Assembly (NCBI GenBank): GCA_039621445.1
Contig: CP154957.1
Coordinates: 36,858,382-36,922,381, forward strand
DNA from: Euglena gracilis
Taxonomy: Eukaryota > Euglenida > Euglenophyceae > Euglenales
DNA length: 64,000 nt
Reading direction: 5' to 3'
Position numbers and translations under genes: made by a program. Shown here piece after piece: positions 1 through 9,612 of the stretch (position 1 is its first letter; the number at the start of each line of letters is the position of its first letter). The notes beneath the pieces were generated by a model. That model did not search any database. It worked only from the letters and a program-made list of their open reading frames with translations, and was not told the origin of the DNA.

Positions 1-6
1 CTCGTG

Positions 7-41
7 NNNNNNNNNNNNNNNNNNNNNNNNNNNNNNNNNNN
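7..41. other. Assembly gap (run of N)
   Basis: Thirty-five unknown bases near the left end, followed directly by G-runs. Scaffolding probably failed in a homopolymer-rich repeat, so nothing left of about base 42 can be linked to the rest. Confidence 0.95.
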
Positions 42-144
42 GGGGGGGTCGAGGGGGGGGGTTCGCCGGTGGTAAGCTTCGCTCTTACCCATAAAGGGAT
101 AAGAGCTCAGCGACCCCCCATATAAGACCCCCCCATACCACCTC

Positions 145-205
145 CCCCCTTTATTTGAGCACACCCACGGGCCAACGGACCCCCCAAATGCTCAAATAAA
201 GGGGG
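145..205. repeat. Short perfect foldback repeat
   Basis: CCCCCTTTATTTGAGCA at the left end is matched by its exact reverse complement at 189-205, around a loop of about 27 bases. The C-run/AT-core/G-run layout is that of the larger foldback families further right. Confidence 0.7.
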
Positions 206-261
206 TGGTCAAATAAGGGGGGGTCAAAAATTCCTTTAGAAAGAGGGCAAAAAAACCAGGA

Positions 262-706
262 TGGTTAAGTCAAGCGATTAACCATGGTTAATTGGGGGTC
301 GGGCGTCGATTAACCAATTTTCGATTAACCTTGCTTGTCCCTCGATTAATTTCGATTAACCGCCACGCGATCAATCTTTCTGGTTTACTTCTTCACTTCA
401 CAATACGCAAAGGAACCCCAAAATTTGACGTCCAGAAAATGTGGTATCAAACACAACTTTGGATGTAACGTTCAAGGCTTTTTGAAAGAATCCTTCATCC
501 ACATTGGCCTTGCACGCAACCTTGCCATCTTCCTCGAAAAAATGTTCCCAACCCCGGCACATTTCAGTTTCTGACAACGAAAAAGAAGCGATTAACTAGG
601 GGGGTCACAAGCGATTAACCGTTTTCGATTTACCATGGTTAATTGTCCCCCCCACAAACGAACGATTAATTGGGGGGGGTCACAAGCGATTAACCGTTTT
701 TCGATT
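262..706. repeat. GATTAACC-rich repeat element
   Basis: The motif CGATTAACC and its complement GGTTAAT recur in clusters at 262-360 and 588-706, next to GGGGGGTCACAAG strings. The middle (370-585) is ordinary sequence with no recognised gene. The two clusters look like ends of one element, but the borders are not sharp. Confidence 0.5.
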
Positions 707-870
707 ATGAAAAATGAGGGTTTGGACCCTGTTTGGACGTTCGCAAAAAGAATAGTCAATTTTGAGCACATTTGCCATTTTTTTTCTTCGAAAATGTCCC
801 CAAACCGTTGATTTTTGAGCACTTTTTTGGGAAGTTCTTTCTTAAAAGTGCAATGACAGTGAGCCATTCC
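700..870. repeat. Interspersed repeat, unoccupied paralogue of a transposon target
   Basis: This stretch resembles 3575-3723 (shared blocks such as TTTTTGAGCA and GGGAAGTTCTTT). ATGACAGTG at 853-861 continues here into GAGC, whereas at 3715-3723 it is followed by the Mutator-like element ending at 9603. It is therefore an empty-site copy. Confidence 0.7.
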
Positions 871-959
871 CGTCCGAACAGCTCGGGTGGGGGGTAGCTT
901 GGGGGGCATGGTAATATTTTTTTTGAAAAACTTGACCATAATTTTCAAAAATTGAAAAA

Positions 960-1815
960 TTTCTGAAACCATCTACCATAGACACTTGTATCACCTTGAC
1001 CTTGACCCAGCATTTTCAAACAAATGGATGTGTTTGGGGCCTGTCTGAGTAACCACAAATTCCAATCCCAGACTTTTGATGCAGCAAACACAAATTCGAA
1101 GAGATTGTTTGACCAATAATCAATGCCACGGAACCACTCGAAGTTGGAAAAGCCAAACAAAGCACGCGCTGGGATCTGCCACATGTTGTGTGGGGGTCGT
1201 GGTGAGGTGGTGAGAGGCGCATATTTTTCGGAAACCCCAAAGGAGGCGCAACAGACATACTTACAAGTACGACCCTGCAAAAAAACAACAATCAGAAAGA
1301 AGAAAAAGAAGACCGTGAAGACAAATTTACCTACCCCACCTCCACGTCCGCACCCTGCCGCTGAACCCAGCTGTACATAGCCCTGCAGCCACCTCTCAGA
1401 AAACGCAAATTCAGTAGGTAGTGCCACTGGTCGGTGGATTCGGTGCGCCCCACCACTGTTCCTTTGAAGTGCAAAGGAACATGGTGCAACATCGTCTGGC
1501 ATGACGCGAACTGATACGCAAAATAGATTAGGAGATGCCCTGTCTGTATCTGGGCTTGAAAACACCCAAAAAACCTCGTCTTACACTTTCGGGATAAAAG
1601 AAAAAAAGTGTGGTCCAAAACTTCGAATTTGCACACACAGCTCTGGTTGGTTTCGATTTCATCTTCAAGTTCAAATTTGAATTTTCTTTCAAATTAGAGC
1701 ATTTTTTTCGCTTTCGTTCTGATGCCACCAGCACGAGAGGAAACTTACAGATCAGACAGAGCCTTGAAGCTCGGAGTCTTTGAAAAGCCGCCGATTCCGA
1801 TCAAAAAAAAGAACG
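960..1815 (-). CDS. Possible multi-exon gene fragment, function unknown
   Basis: Reading the minus strand, a stretch ending near 1757 is followed by a strong donor (GTAAGTTT). A second block, about 1557-1335, ends at GTAGGTAA. After a T-rich stretch ending TTTTTGCAG, a third block runs from about 1277 to 960. The third block has a protein-like composition rich in W, F and Y and no stops. Which frame is used in the second block is uncertain. No domain is recognised and no start or end could be fixed. It may be a real gene piece or the relic of a transposon protein. Confidence 0.35.
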
Positions 1816-1819
1816 CTAG

Positions 1820-3240
1820 ACTCAGCAAATGGCAGTGCGTGTTCGATTTTTGGAGGAATCAGTCATTTTGACTGATTCTAGGTTCAACCTGAAAAAGTCA
1901 AAGAAAATCAAAAAAAATTCCCCCCAATCCCGTGTTTTTTTTGCCTCCCAGACCCGGAAAACCGGTTTTCGGGTTGAAAAATGAGCGTTTTTCAAGGGGC
2001 GGTGCGAACGTTGAACAAAAGCACCGCATACCCAGCTGTTTGGAGTGTGCCCAAAATCCCCCCCCCAAGAAAACACAACATTGTCGCAAACATCTCCTTC
2101 GTTATGGCACGATTAGCAGGTAAAGAGCTCAGCACTGTACAAAACCTGGTCCAATTTTCAAAGTAAAATCTTTGGGCGGGTCACTGGCGGCATAAAAAAA
2201 AAATCGACCCGGAGGGGGTGGTGTTACTTATGGAGAGGTGTCATTCATGGAGGGGGGCATTGTCCGGTCGTTTTGGGAGGTTATGGGAGGCATGTTGGTG
2301 GGAGGGGTGGGTTTTTAAAAAATCCTTTTTTGAAAAAATGGGTTTTTTTTGAATTCCCTTTTTCAGGAAAAGTCATTGGCAGGTTCCACTTTTCTTCTCA
2401 AATGACAAGCTGTACAAGGGGGGAGGGGCGGCCCAGAAAATCACAACTGTACTGCCTACCCCCAAGACAGTTGCGACATTTTTCGTCCAATTGAGGTTGT
2501 CTTCGTTGTATATACATTTTGTGCAGTTTAGATTGCATCTTACGGGAAGATGGCCAATGCTGTTGCGTTTGTGATTGTTCATATGATGTTTGTCCAAAAT
2601 TTCACCCTTGGCCCGGAATGCCGAATGACAGTCAATGGTTTCATTTTGAACACTCAGCAGAAGTGTTGAAACTCCGAAGGTGAATTTCCTTGCAATGATG
2701 GATTTCGCGAAATTCAGATGCATTTTGCGAAATATTTGTCTCTTGTGAAATGAATGGTAGCCAATGTTTTCACTTTAAACACTTAGCAAAAAGGCAGGAA
2801 GCAGCTTCAATCACCCCCCCTTGGCACACCATGCGGAATTGCAGCCAATGTTTTCCCCCTACATGTTTTCCCCCTTACGGCTACGGCAACAATGGCATCA
2901 TGTTCAGAATTGTGTCAATGCTCCCCTTATTTAGGCGAAAATTTGCCCTCAGCGCCGAAGGAATTTTCTTTGAGCGGTGGGTTGGGTGGTCGACCCTGAC
3001 ATGTTGAACCTCGGCAAGGCGTGATTTGCCTCAAGAAGTGCTTCAAGAAGGTGTGCATTTCGTTGTTTGTTTTCCTCCCCCCGGCAAGGTCTTAATTTTT
3101 TTATTTTTTTTATTTTTTACATTTGTCTCAGGGGGGTTGGAAGTGGGGGGGAGGGGGGGGGTCCCAGGAGGGGGGGGGTTGGAACTGTGCAGGGGGGGGG
3201 AGGGGGGGTCCCAAGGTTTGACCAACTGTACTGCCTTGTC
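1820..3240. other. No gene recognised; homopolymer-rich sequence
   Basis: AT-balanced sequence with T- and G-runs. Short open frames exist on both strands but none has protein-like composition or a recognisable motif. G-runs become dense after 3125. Confidence 0.5.
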
Positions 3241-3242
3241 TC

Positions 3243-3545
3243 CAACGGGAACAGTACGGGGGGTCGGCACACCCACACCCCCCCCCCCCCTCACCGACCC
3301 CCTCGCCACGCCATTTCACCCCCCCTCCCCCCCTTTTCAGACCCCCTCGCCACGCCATGTCAGGCCCGCCAAAGAAAATTTTCTTGGCAAACCCCCGCGC
3401 ACCCCTCCCCCCATCCGGTCCCCCCTCGCCCCGCCAAAATCCCCCCCCCCCCCCCTACCTAGCCAGCCCCCTCGCCACGGCGTGACGCCCCACCCCCCTA
3501 CGGGGGGAACAGTTCGGGGGGGGGACCTAGGTCCCCCCCCTCGAG
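3243..3545. repeat. GACCCCCTCGCCACGCCA-type repeat element
   Basis: The unit GACCCCCTCGCCACGCCA occurs at about 3296 and 3340 with a variant near 3470, separated by C-runs. ACAGTACGGGGGG on the left and CCCCCTACGGGGGG on the right suggest inverted ends. The same units make up the small elements at 11321-11509 and 22032-22255, so this is a diverged member of that family. Confidence 0.55.
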
Positions 3546-3865
3546 CTGTTCCCATTCCCGACCCTCGAGCAGTCCAAAAGTGGCCATTTTTGGCAACTTT
3601 TTTTTGCATGTAACGGTTAGTTTTAAGCACATTTGCCAAAAATCAATATTTGAAAACGTCCCAAAAACGTCAATTTTTGAGCAGTTTTTGGGGAAGTTCT
3701 TTGTAAAAAGTGCTATGACAGTGGGCCCCGGTCGGAAAATCGCGGATGACAAATTGCAGGTCGGGCCGACCATGGTCGGCCCGACCTCCTGGTTGGCGCG
3801 ACCAAGGGCGGCCCCGACCAGGTCGGCCCGACCTGGTCGGTAGGAAACGCAATTATCCGCACTAC

Positions 3866-4010
3866 CCCCCCCTTCTGGAGATTTAAGCCCCCCCCCCTGA
3901 AAAAAACTTTTGTCCAAATCACCCCAAAACCAGTCAAAACCCACTTAAATGGCTCCAGAACCCCCCAATCGGGGGTGAATATGCAAAAACTTGGGGGGGA
4001 AAAGCCCATT
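3866..4010 (-). repeat. Interspersed repeat J, inverted copy
   Basis: This is the reverse complement of the repeat that is intact at 21712-21886: CCCCAATCGGGGGTGAATAT, then TTGGGGGGG. It lies just inside the left TIR of the Mutator-like element. Confidence 0.7.
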
Positions 4011-4150
4011 TCTGAGCGAGGGTCCCCCCATGTGTATTAACCCTAGTTGGACGGCTCTTTGGGGTAGCTGGTACCTTGTAGCGGCCAATTTATCACGTTT
4101 CTGAACAGCCGGCTGTAGTCCTCAAAATTGAAATTTTTCCAAGCCAGTTA
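4011..4150. repeat. Right half of a long hairpin repeat (family P)
   Basis: The sequence matches the right arm and flank of the hairpin at 25689-25853 (GCGAGGGTCCCCCCATG, then GGTACCTTGTAG), continuing into the same AAAATTGAAATTTTT flank. The left arm is missing, so the copy is truncated. Confidence 0.7.
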
Positions 4151-4156
4151 ATCATG

Positions 4157-4345
4157 CAGTAGGGTTAGGGTCAGGGTCAAGGTTGGGGTTCGGGTTAGGG
4201 TTTGGGTTAGGGTTCAGATCAGGGTTTGGTACAGGGTCAGGGTTAGGGTTTCGGGTTAGGGTTAGGGTTAGGGTTCAGGTTACGTTCAAGGTTAGGGTTA
4301 GGTTTAGGGTTTCGGGTTAGGGTTGGGGTCAGGCTTCGGGTTAGA
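4157..4345 (+). repeat. Degenerate TTAGGG telomere-like tract
   Basis: Many GGGTTAGGG units are interleaved with variants such as GGGTTCGGG, GGGTTTCGGG and AGGGTCAGGG. It is internal, degenerate and enclosed by transposon ends, so it is an interstitial tract and not a chromosome end. Confidence 0.85.
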
Positions 4346-4829
4346 CGACAAAGGGTGCCGACCGGGGGGGGGGGGCGGCAGCCCCCCGCTCTACGACCAA
4401 GGGCGCCGAAGGCGCCCTCCAGCAATGGGTGTCTGATTGCGCATGCTCACCAAACGGTCCGGCAGCGAAGGGATTTTGTTATTGGGGGGGGGGGGGCGGG
4501 GGGGGGGGGGGGGGGGTGCGGCGGGGGTGCGGGGGGGGAGGGGGGCGGTAGCCCCCCCGCTAGACGACCAAGGGCGCCGAAGGCGCCCTCCGACAATGGG
4601 TGTCTGATTGCGCATGCTCACCAAACGGTCCGGCGGCGAAGGGATTTTGTTATTGGAGGCGGGGGGGGGGCGGGGGGGGGGAGGGGGGCGGTAGCACCCC
4701 CGTTGGACGACCAAGGGCGCCGAAGGCGCCCTCCGACAGTGGGTGTCTGATTGCGCATACTCACCAAACAGTCCAGCGGCGAAGGGATTTTGTTATTGGA
4801 GGCGGGGGGGGGGGGGCGGGGGGGGGCAG
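4346..4829 (+). repeat. Tandem array with GGCGCCGAAGGCGCC core
   Basis: About three units of 130-190 bp. Each has GACGACCAAGGGCGCCGAAG, the string TCTGATTGCGCATGCTCACC, GGGATTTTGTTATTGG and a variable G/C homopolymer block. The array resumes at 6456 after an insertion, and a homologous array lies at 26466-26830. Confidence 0.8.
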
Positions 4830-6455
4830 CTAGGGTTGTGCCTGAAAAATAAATGAAATTTTTCATTGAAAAATTTCAATTGAAAAATTGAAAAATATAT
4901 TTTTTATTTTTCAAACTTGAAAAATATCATTCCCCTTTACATACATGTTGGGAGCTGAAAGAAGGGTCTGACACAAGACAATTCAAGTCTGGGAAGCTTT
5001 TCTTCCAAAAATTTCATGGAACCTGGCTGAAGTGACGAAGGTTGATGCATTGTATGAAAATCGAAGGCTCCATTCTCGGGTCATGGGTCACGGGGGGGGG
5101 GGTCACGGGGGGGGGTCACGCCCCGGATCCAAACTTTGGATCACATTCCAATTTGGGTGACGCCAAAGAAAATGTGGGGGGGTCGTTGGGCCACAGTTCC
5201 CCCGTCCCCCCGGCGCCCCCCCCCCCCGAGTCCCGAACCACCCCCTATGCAGTATGCAGGACAAATTGGAGAATGGGCCAAAAATGGGCATTTTGGCAAG
5301 GTTTAAGGTTTGGAGTTTCTTTTCATTCATCATTTCAGCCTGCTTTTTGATGCTTGAAGGCGGTTTTCATCAATTTTCTGGCTTGACATGGTTAAAAAAA
5401 TGGAAAGAAATCCCAAGATTTGAGGTGAAAAAAATTTCAACCCAAACAATGGCGTTTTTTTTGGCGTTTGAATTTTGACCCAAAATATGTCCGTAAAAAT
5501 GACCTTTTTTCTTTTAAAAAAAACATTTCAAAAAAATTTCCCCAAAACCCTCCATGACTTTTTTGATTTTTTTAAAAAAAAACATGTTTTTTTGTTCTTT
5601 TTGAAGAAACCCCCCCCCCCCTGGTGGCTGAGGGTCCTCGTCAGACGTGCCGAACTTCCATTGTGGGGTAGCTCTCCATGCGACCCTTGCGACCCCTTGT
5701 TGACCCCGTGTGACCTTGAAATAATGGTCGGGAGGGGGCGACAATTAGGGGGGGGTGCCCATCCTATGGGCGTGTGGGGTAAATTGAGCAACCCCCCCCC
5801 CTAATTGTCACTCCCCCCCTCCAATTGTCGCCAGAGGGGGGTCAAAACGCTCTTGAGGGCCCTATAGAGGGGGGGTCATGTTAACACTTGAGACCCTTGG
5901 GCCATGTGCAAGGCCCGAATATGACGGAAGTTCTTTGTCATGCAGGACAAATTGGAGAGTGGGCAAATGGCCTTTTTGGTGTACCCCCCCCCCCTATTGT
6001 CCCACCGACCTGCCCCCGGGAGCCCGATCGGACAATAAGGGGGGGGGACAATAAGACTGTACCAAAGGAATTTCATTGGCCGGGCCAAAAAATCCCCCGT
6101 CGGCTGGGGCCCAGGGACAATAAGGGGGGGACAATAAGGGGGGGGGGGTATCGTGATGTTGGTGCATCATTTCATTGGAGTCCAGAAGCAAAATCACGAT
6201 TTTGAACCGAAATTCAACCCACACAAAAGGTATTTTAGAGCCACCCCCAGGGGTTGGTCAAATTCATTTCGCAAAGGCATGCGTGGACACTAGGATTTCA
6301 TTTACGGCTTGGGAGCAAAAATGAGGACCACCTTCCTAAATTAGGAACCGCGTCTTCATATTTTTCAAAATATTTTTCATATTTTGAAAATTTTCTTGAA
6401 ATTTTTCAATTGAATTGAAAAATATTTTATTTTTCCAGTCCAGGCACAACCCTAG
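4830..6455. mobile_element. Inverted-repeat element inserted in the tandem array
   Basis: The left end CTAGGGTTGTGCCTG (4830-4844) is matched by CAGGCACAACCCTAG at 6441-6455, followed inward by AAAATTTTTC-rich arms on both sides. Array sequence lies on either side, with GCAG before and CGGCAG after. The interior carries smaller poly-C/poly-G foldbacks but no recognised gene. Confidence 0.65.
5985..6155. repeat. Poly-C/poly-G foldback family with ATTGTCCC core
   Basis: It begins ACCCCCCCCCCCCTATTGTCCC and ends with GGACAATAAGGGGGGGGGG; a further inner GGACAATAAGG repeat lies between. A related but distinct pair with CTAATTGTC cores lies at 5735-5835. No coding potential. Confidence 0.55.
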
Positions 6456-6730
6456 CGGCAGCCCCCCCCCCCCCCGTTGGACGACCAAGGGCGCCGAAGG
6501 CGCCCTCCGACAATGGGTGTCTGATTGCGCATGCTCACCAAACGGTCCGGCAGCGAAGGGATTTTGTTATTGGAGGCGGGGGGTGCGGGGCCCGGCGGCC
6601 CGGCCGGCAGCCCGGCGGCCCGGCGGGGCGGCAGCCCCCCCACCACTAGACGACCAAGGGCGCCGAAGGCGCCCTTCGGCAATGGGTTTCTGATTGCTCA
6701 TTCTGACCAAACGGTGCGGCAACAAAGCGA
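6456..6730 (+). repeat. Continuation of the 4346-4829 tandem array
   Basis: Two more units with GGCGCCGAAGGCGCC and GGGATTTTGTTATTGG, including a CCCGGCGGCCCGG run. The last unit is more diverged (TTCTGATTGCTCATTCTG). Confidence 0.75.
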
Positions 6731-6779
6731 TTATTTTTTTGGGGGGGGGGGCGGGGGGGGGGGGGTTGGGATTGAACAA

Positions 6780-6960
6780 AAACCAAAGCTGTGTGGGCAT
6801 TTTCCCGTTTTTCCCAAAAGTGGCCCAAATTGGGCATTTTCCCCCCAAGTTTTTGCATATTCACCCCCGATTGGGGGGTTTTGGAGCCATTTAAGTGGGT
6901 TTTTGATTGTTTTGGGGTGATTTGGACAAAAGTTTTTTTTAAGGGGGGGGGGCTTTACTA
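6780..6960 (+). repeat. Interspersed repeat J
   Basis: Contains TTTTTGCATATTCACCCCCG, GGAGCCATTTAAGTGGG and GATTTGGACAAAAG in the same order as 21712-21886. The TA-target site used by the DDE transposon at 15463 is intact here. Confidence 0.75.
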
Positions 6961-6969
6961 CAAAAAAGG

Positions 6970-7082
6970 GGTGCCGGACGCCGGTTCTGTCCAAAGCCCG
7001 TCGTTCCAAACGCCGGTTCCGTCCGAAGGACGGAACCGGCGTTTGGAACGCCGGGCTTTGGACAGAACCGGCGTCCGACACC
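6970..7082. repeat. 113-bp hairpin repeat with ACGCCGG arms
   Basis: The left arm (GGTGCCGGACGCCGGTTCTG and on) is complementary to the right arm ending CCGGCGTCCGACACC, with a tip at GTCCGAAGGAC. Pieces of the same family lie at 7090-7135, 9300-9425 and 22790-22830. Confidence 0.8.
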
Positions 7083-7199
7083 TCTTGTTTAAGCCGGCGT
7101 TTTAGAGACGCCGGGCTCAGGACAGAACCGGCGTCCCCAACCTTCGGCCAAAGGACACTCCCAGGACCAATCTCCGACCACTGATCTGCAATGTCACAC

Positions 7200-7690
7200 C
7201 ACTTTGCACTTCACCAAATTCCGGCGATCGCGAGGGTATTTCTGGCTGTGTCAATCGTCCAGGTATAAAATCACCCCTCGATCGAAAGCTCTTTTCATCA
7301 GACGACTGGCGATCACCACCAAATTCAGCCACGTCGCCTGGAGCTCTTATTTTCTGTCAGTGGGGAATCCTAATTTCACAACTCTGGTGCCCCCCCAAGG
7401 CCCTCAGGTCGTTGAAAAAAAAAAAAAAAACGTTTCTGTAAGGTTTATTAAGCATCTTAAACCAAAAATCACTGAAAATTGCGACAAATTTCGACTCAGA
7501 TTCTGGCCGATCCGACCATCGCGAGCGTATCTCGGGCTGCGTGCAACGTTAGGGTACCAAGTTACCCCTCGATCGAAAGCTCTTTTCAACAGACGACCAG
7601 CGGTGCTCATCAGATCTTTCCACGCTGCACGGTACTCTATTTCCAAATCTGGGCCAATTTTCACCAAATTTGGATATCCACCCTAGTGGT
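7200..7690 (+). repeat. Degenerate satellite, two units
   Basis: Two copies about 280 bp apart share CACCCCTCGATCGAAAGCTC followed by TTTTCA and CAGACGAC. Related but weaker copies occur at 22430-22790. No gene seen. Confidence 0.6.
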
Positions 7691-7771
7691 CCCCAGATGG
7701 CAAAATTCATTGTCCTTGGTGGTTAAAAACGTGTTCAGCCCGCCAAATGCCTGCCCTGAAATTCGTGGTCA

Positions 7772-7935
7772 TGAACACGTTTTCAATGAGGGCATTTGTG
7801 GCAATGACACGTTTTCAGTGAAGGCATCCGGGTTCAGGCACGTTTTCAATGAGGGCATTTGTGTCAATGACACGTTTTCAGTGAAGGCATCCGGGTTCAG
7901 GCACGTTTTCAGTGAGGGCATCTGTGGCAACCCTG
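7772..7935 (+). repeat. 63-bp tandem repeat with CACGTTTTCA motif, left block
   Basis: Units run from CACGTTTTCA through GGGCATTTGTG or GGCATCCGGGTTCAG. The CACGTTTTC core is also in the TIR of the enclosing element. Confidence 0.75.
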
Positions 7936-8106
7936 AGTAAAAAGCAAAAAACACTATCATGAAAAATCGGCGTGTGGTTGCGAGGCCGGGTGGTCCTCAA
8001 CGAGTGAGGCGGGTCGGGGGCACTCTACAACACAACAGAAGGCTAGGTTGCCTTGGAGCACAACGAAACAGAGTGGCGGACATCACGGCACACGACACGC
8101 TTTACA

Positions 8107-8305
8107 CAAAGAAACCGTGTTTGGGCCGATTTCGAGACTTTAAAAGTCTTAAATCTTCGCCCAAAACACGGTTTCAAACAAGAACAGTGTTTTGGGCCAA
8201 GGTTTTAGGGGGGGCCAGGGGCGACCGCGGCGCCTTCGGCGTCGCGGTCCCCGCCCCTGGGCTCCCCCTAAGTCTTGGCCCGAACACAGTTTCTTGACAC
8301 AAAAG
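8107..8305. repeat. Double hairpin (family A, intact copy)
   Basis: The first hairpin has arms AAACCGTGTTTGGGC and GCCCAAAACACGGTTT around GACTTTAAAAGTC. The second has arms starting TTGGGCCAAGG and ending TTGGCCCGAACA, with GGCGCCTTCGGCGTC at its tip (8230). The second hairpin recurs at 11285-11575, split at its tip by another element. Confidence 0.75.
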
Positions 8306-8522
8306 AGCCATACTTTGGCTCTTTTGCCAAATCTTGGCAATGAAAATGATATGCCAATCACAGACAACTTTGTTCACAGACAACTTTGTTTGTTTGGCGT
8401 CACAGACAACTTTGTTCAGCTCCACACAATTTGGATTTTTGGGAATGGCAACACCACAAAAACCACATTTCTCGTGTTTTATTGGCAGTCGGGACACAGC
8501 ACGAGGCACAGGGGGTTGGTCA

Positions 8523-8810
8523 GGGGACCACACACTGTTCGATGACGCTCGCCTCATCGAACAACAGGCTGGGTTCCAGCTCCCATCCCGTCCAGGAAAG
8601 AAAGAAAGCATCCAGCTCAGGATAAGAGGCTTGCCGATGTTGACACAGTTTGGCGAACTCCAAACAGTTGGCAACAGCAGCAAGCTCTGCACCTACGGAG
8701 CCGGACTTTTTCTTTGTGTTGCCCTGTGCCAGCAAGGTGCCATGAAGGGGGTCCGTCCTAGGGGGAGGTGGCAAAAGACCATTCACAAAGTTTGCCGTGC
8801 GTTTGGCCAT
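8523..8810 (-). pseudogene. Tyrosine-recombinase N-terminal fragment
   Basis: A 96-residue frame starting MAKRTANFVNGLLPP aligns with residues 1 to about 110 of the recombinase at 28787, sharing the blocks ANCLEF, QASYPELD and GWELEPSLLFDEASVIEQC. The catalytic half is absent; downstream sequence is replaced by ACAACTTTGTTC repeats and the double hairpin. The region corresponds to the N-terminal, probably DNA-binding, part of such recombinases. It is a remnant. Confidence 0.75.
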
Positions 8811-8857
8811 ATTGGCAGGGCTGCGGGAAAAAAGAAAAAAAGAAAAAAAAGGGGGGG

Positions 8858-9005
8858 GGGTGACACGTTTTCAGTGAGGGCATTTGTGGCAATGACACGT
8901 TTTCAGTGAAGGCATCCGGGTTCAGGCACGTTTTCAGTGAGGGCATTTGTGTCAATGACACGTTTTCAGTGAAGGCATCCGGGTTCAGGCACGTTTTCAG
9001 TGAGG
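8858..9005 (+). repeat. 63-bp tandem repeat, right block
   Basis: Same unit as 7772-7935 (ACACGTTTTCAGTGAAGGCA and variants). The blocks sit near both ends of the element but as direct, not inverted, copies. Confidence 0.7.
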
Positions 9006-9115
9006 GCGCCGTTTTTTGGGTCCGAATTTCACAAATTGGCGTTTTTGACCCCTTGCGTGAATCATGACCACGAATTTCAGGGCAGGCATTTGGCGGGCTC
9101 TGAAAACGTTTTTAA

Positions 9116-9228
9116 ACAAATTGTGGCTGAGCCCAGATTTCAGCCTGAAAACGTGTTCAGGGGCCCCCTTCGGGGGCCCCTGGCTGAACACGTTTTCAGG
9201 CTGAAATCTGGGCTCAGCCACAATTTGT
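9116..9228. repeat. Hairpin abutting the recombinase-side TIR (family C)
   Basis: A near-perfect inverted repeat: ACAAATTGTGGCTGAGCCC pairs with its complement ending CACAATTTGT, with the tip CCCCCTTCGGGGG. It directly adjoins the TIR at 9115. A homologous hairpin occupies the same position at 28461-28573. Each arm includes AAAACGTGTTCAG, also found in the TIR. Confidence 0.85.
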
Positions 9229-9299
9229 GTATAGAAACACTCATACCAGCACCTCAGGGCCACTTTTGGGCACTTTTGGTGACATTTTTAGGAATGAAA

Positions 9300-9425
9300 A
9301 TCTGACGCCGGGCTTTGGACAAAGCCGGCGTTCCTAACGCCGGGCTTTAGGACAGAACCGGCGTCCGGAAAGCCCGTGGGGGGGACGCCGGTTCTGTCCT
9401 GAGCCCGGCGTCTCAAACGCCGGCT
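9300..9425. repeat. ACGCCGG repeat fragments
   Basis: Alternating GACGCCGGGCTTTGGAC and AACCGGCGTCC units of the family at 6970-7082, here rearranged instead of forming one clean hairpin. Confidence 0.6.
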
Positions 9426-9439
9426 TAAATCTCCAGAAG

Positions 9440-9603
9440 GGGGGGGGTAGTGCGGATAATTGCGTTTCCTACCGACCTGGTCGGCCCGACCCACACAGGT
9501 CGGTAAGCTATATGCAGTGGTCGGGCCGACCAGTGGTCGGGCCAACCAGGTCGGCAGGATCCGCAATTTGGTCATCCGCGATTTTCCGCACGGACCCGAG
9601 GCG
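9440..9603 (-). repeat. Right terminal inverted repeat of the Mutator-like element
   Basis: It reads, inverted, the same order of blocks as 3724-3880: TCTCCAGAAGG, TGCGGATAATTGCGTTTCC, palindromic GGTCGGCCCGACC units, and CCGCAATTTGGTCATCC. Confidence 0.75.
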
Positions 9604-9612
9604 ATGACAGTG

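Larger units (their letters stand above)
7723..9115 (-). mobile_element. TIR-bounded tyrosine-recombinase element, short copy
   Basis: The left TIR (from TTAAAAACGTGTTCAG at 7723 to about 7775) is the near-exact reverse complement of 9062-9115, and the same TIR bounds 28574-31996. Both ends share GCCAAATGCCTGCCCTGAAA. Inside are a recombinase N-terminal fragment on the minus strand, two blocks of a 63-bp tandem repeat just inside the ends, and a double hairpin. The 3' region (7980-8030) matches 31621-31673 in the longer copy, in the correct relative orientation. Most of the recombinase is deleted, so the copy is non-autonomous. Confidence 0.75.
3724..9603. mobile_element. Mutator-like element with 9-bp target duplication (copy 1)
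   Basis: The element is flanked by ATGACAGTG at 3715-3723 and 9604-9612, and the related locus at 853-861 lacks the insertion. The ends are long inverted repeats: GGAAAATCGCGGATGAC at about 3733 is mirrored by GTCATCCGCGATTTTCC near 9571, and GTAGGAAACGCAATTATCC at 3840 by its complement near 9455. Nine-base duplications with long TIRs are typical of Mutator-like elements. No MuDR-type transposase is visible inside, so it is non-autonomous or a cargo-loaded shell. It contains telomere-like DNA, a tandem array, element 4830-6455 and a tyrosine-recombinase element. About six bases at the right end do not fit the TIR. Confidence 0.75.

Noticed and set aside
3026-3613. 195-residue proline-rich frame
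   Set aside because: It runs through C-run repeat units of family B and is an effect of homopolymers.
4157-4345. Chromosome end (telomere)
   Set aside because: The tract is degenerate, oriented internally and enclosed by element ends; similar tracts occur at 25.9, 26.4 and 34.2-34.5 kb.
4391-4866. Overlapping 80-130 residue frames in the tandem array
   Set aside because: Each array unit opens the same frames; they are repeats of the unit and not genes.
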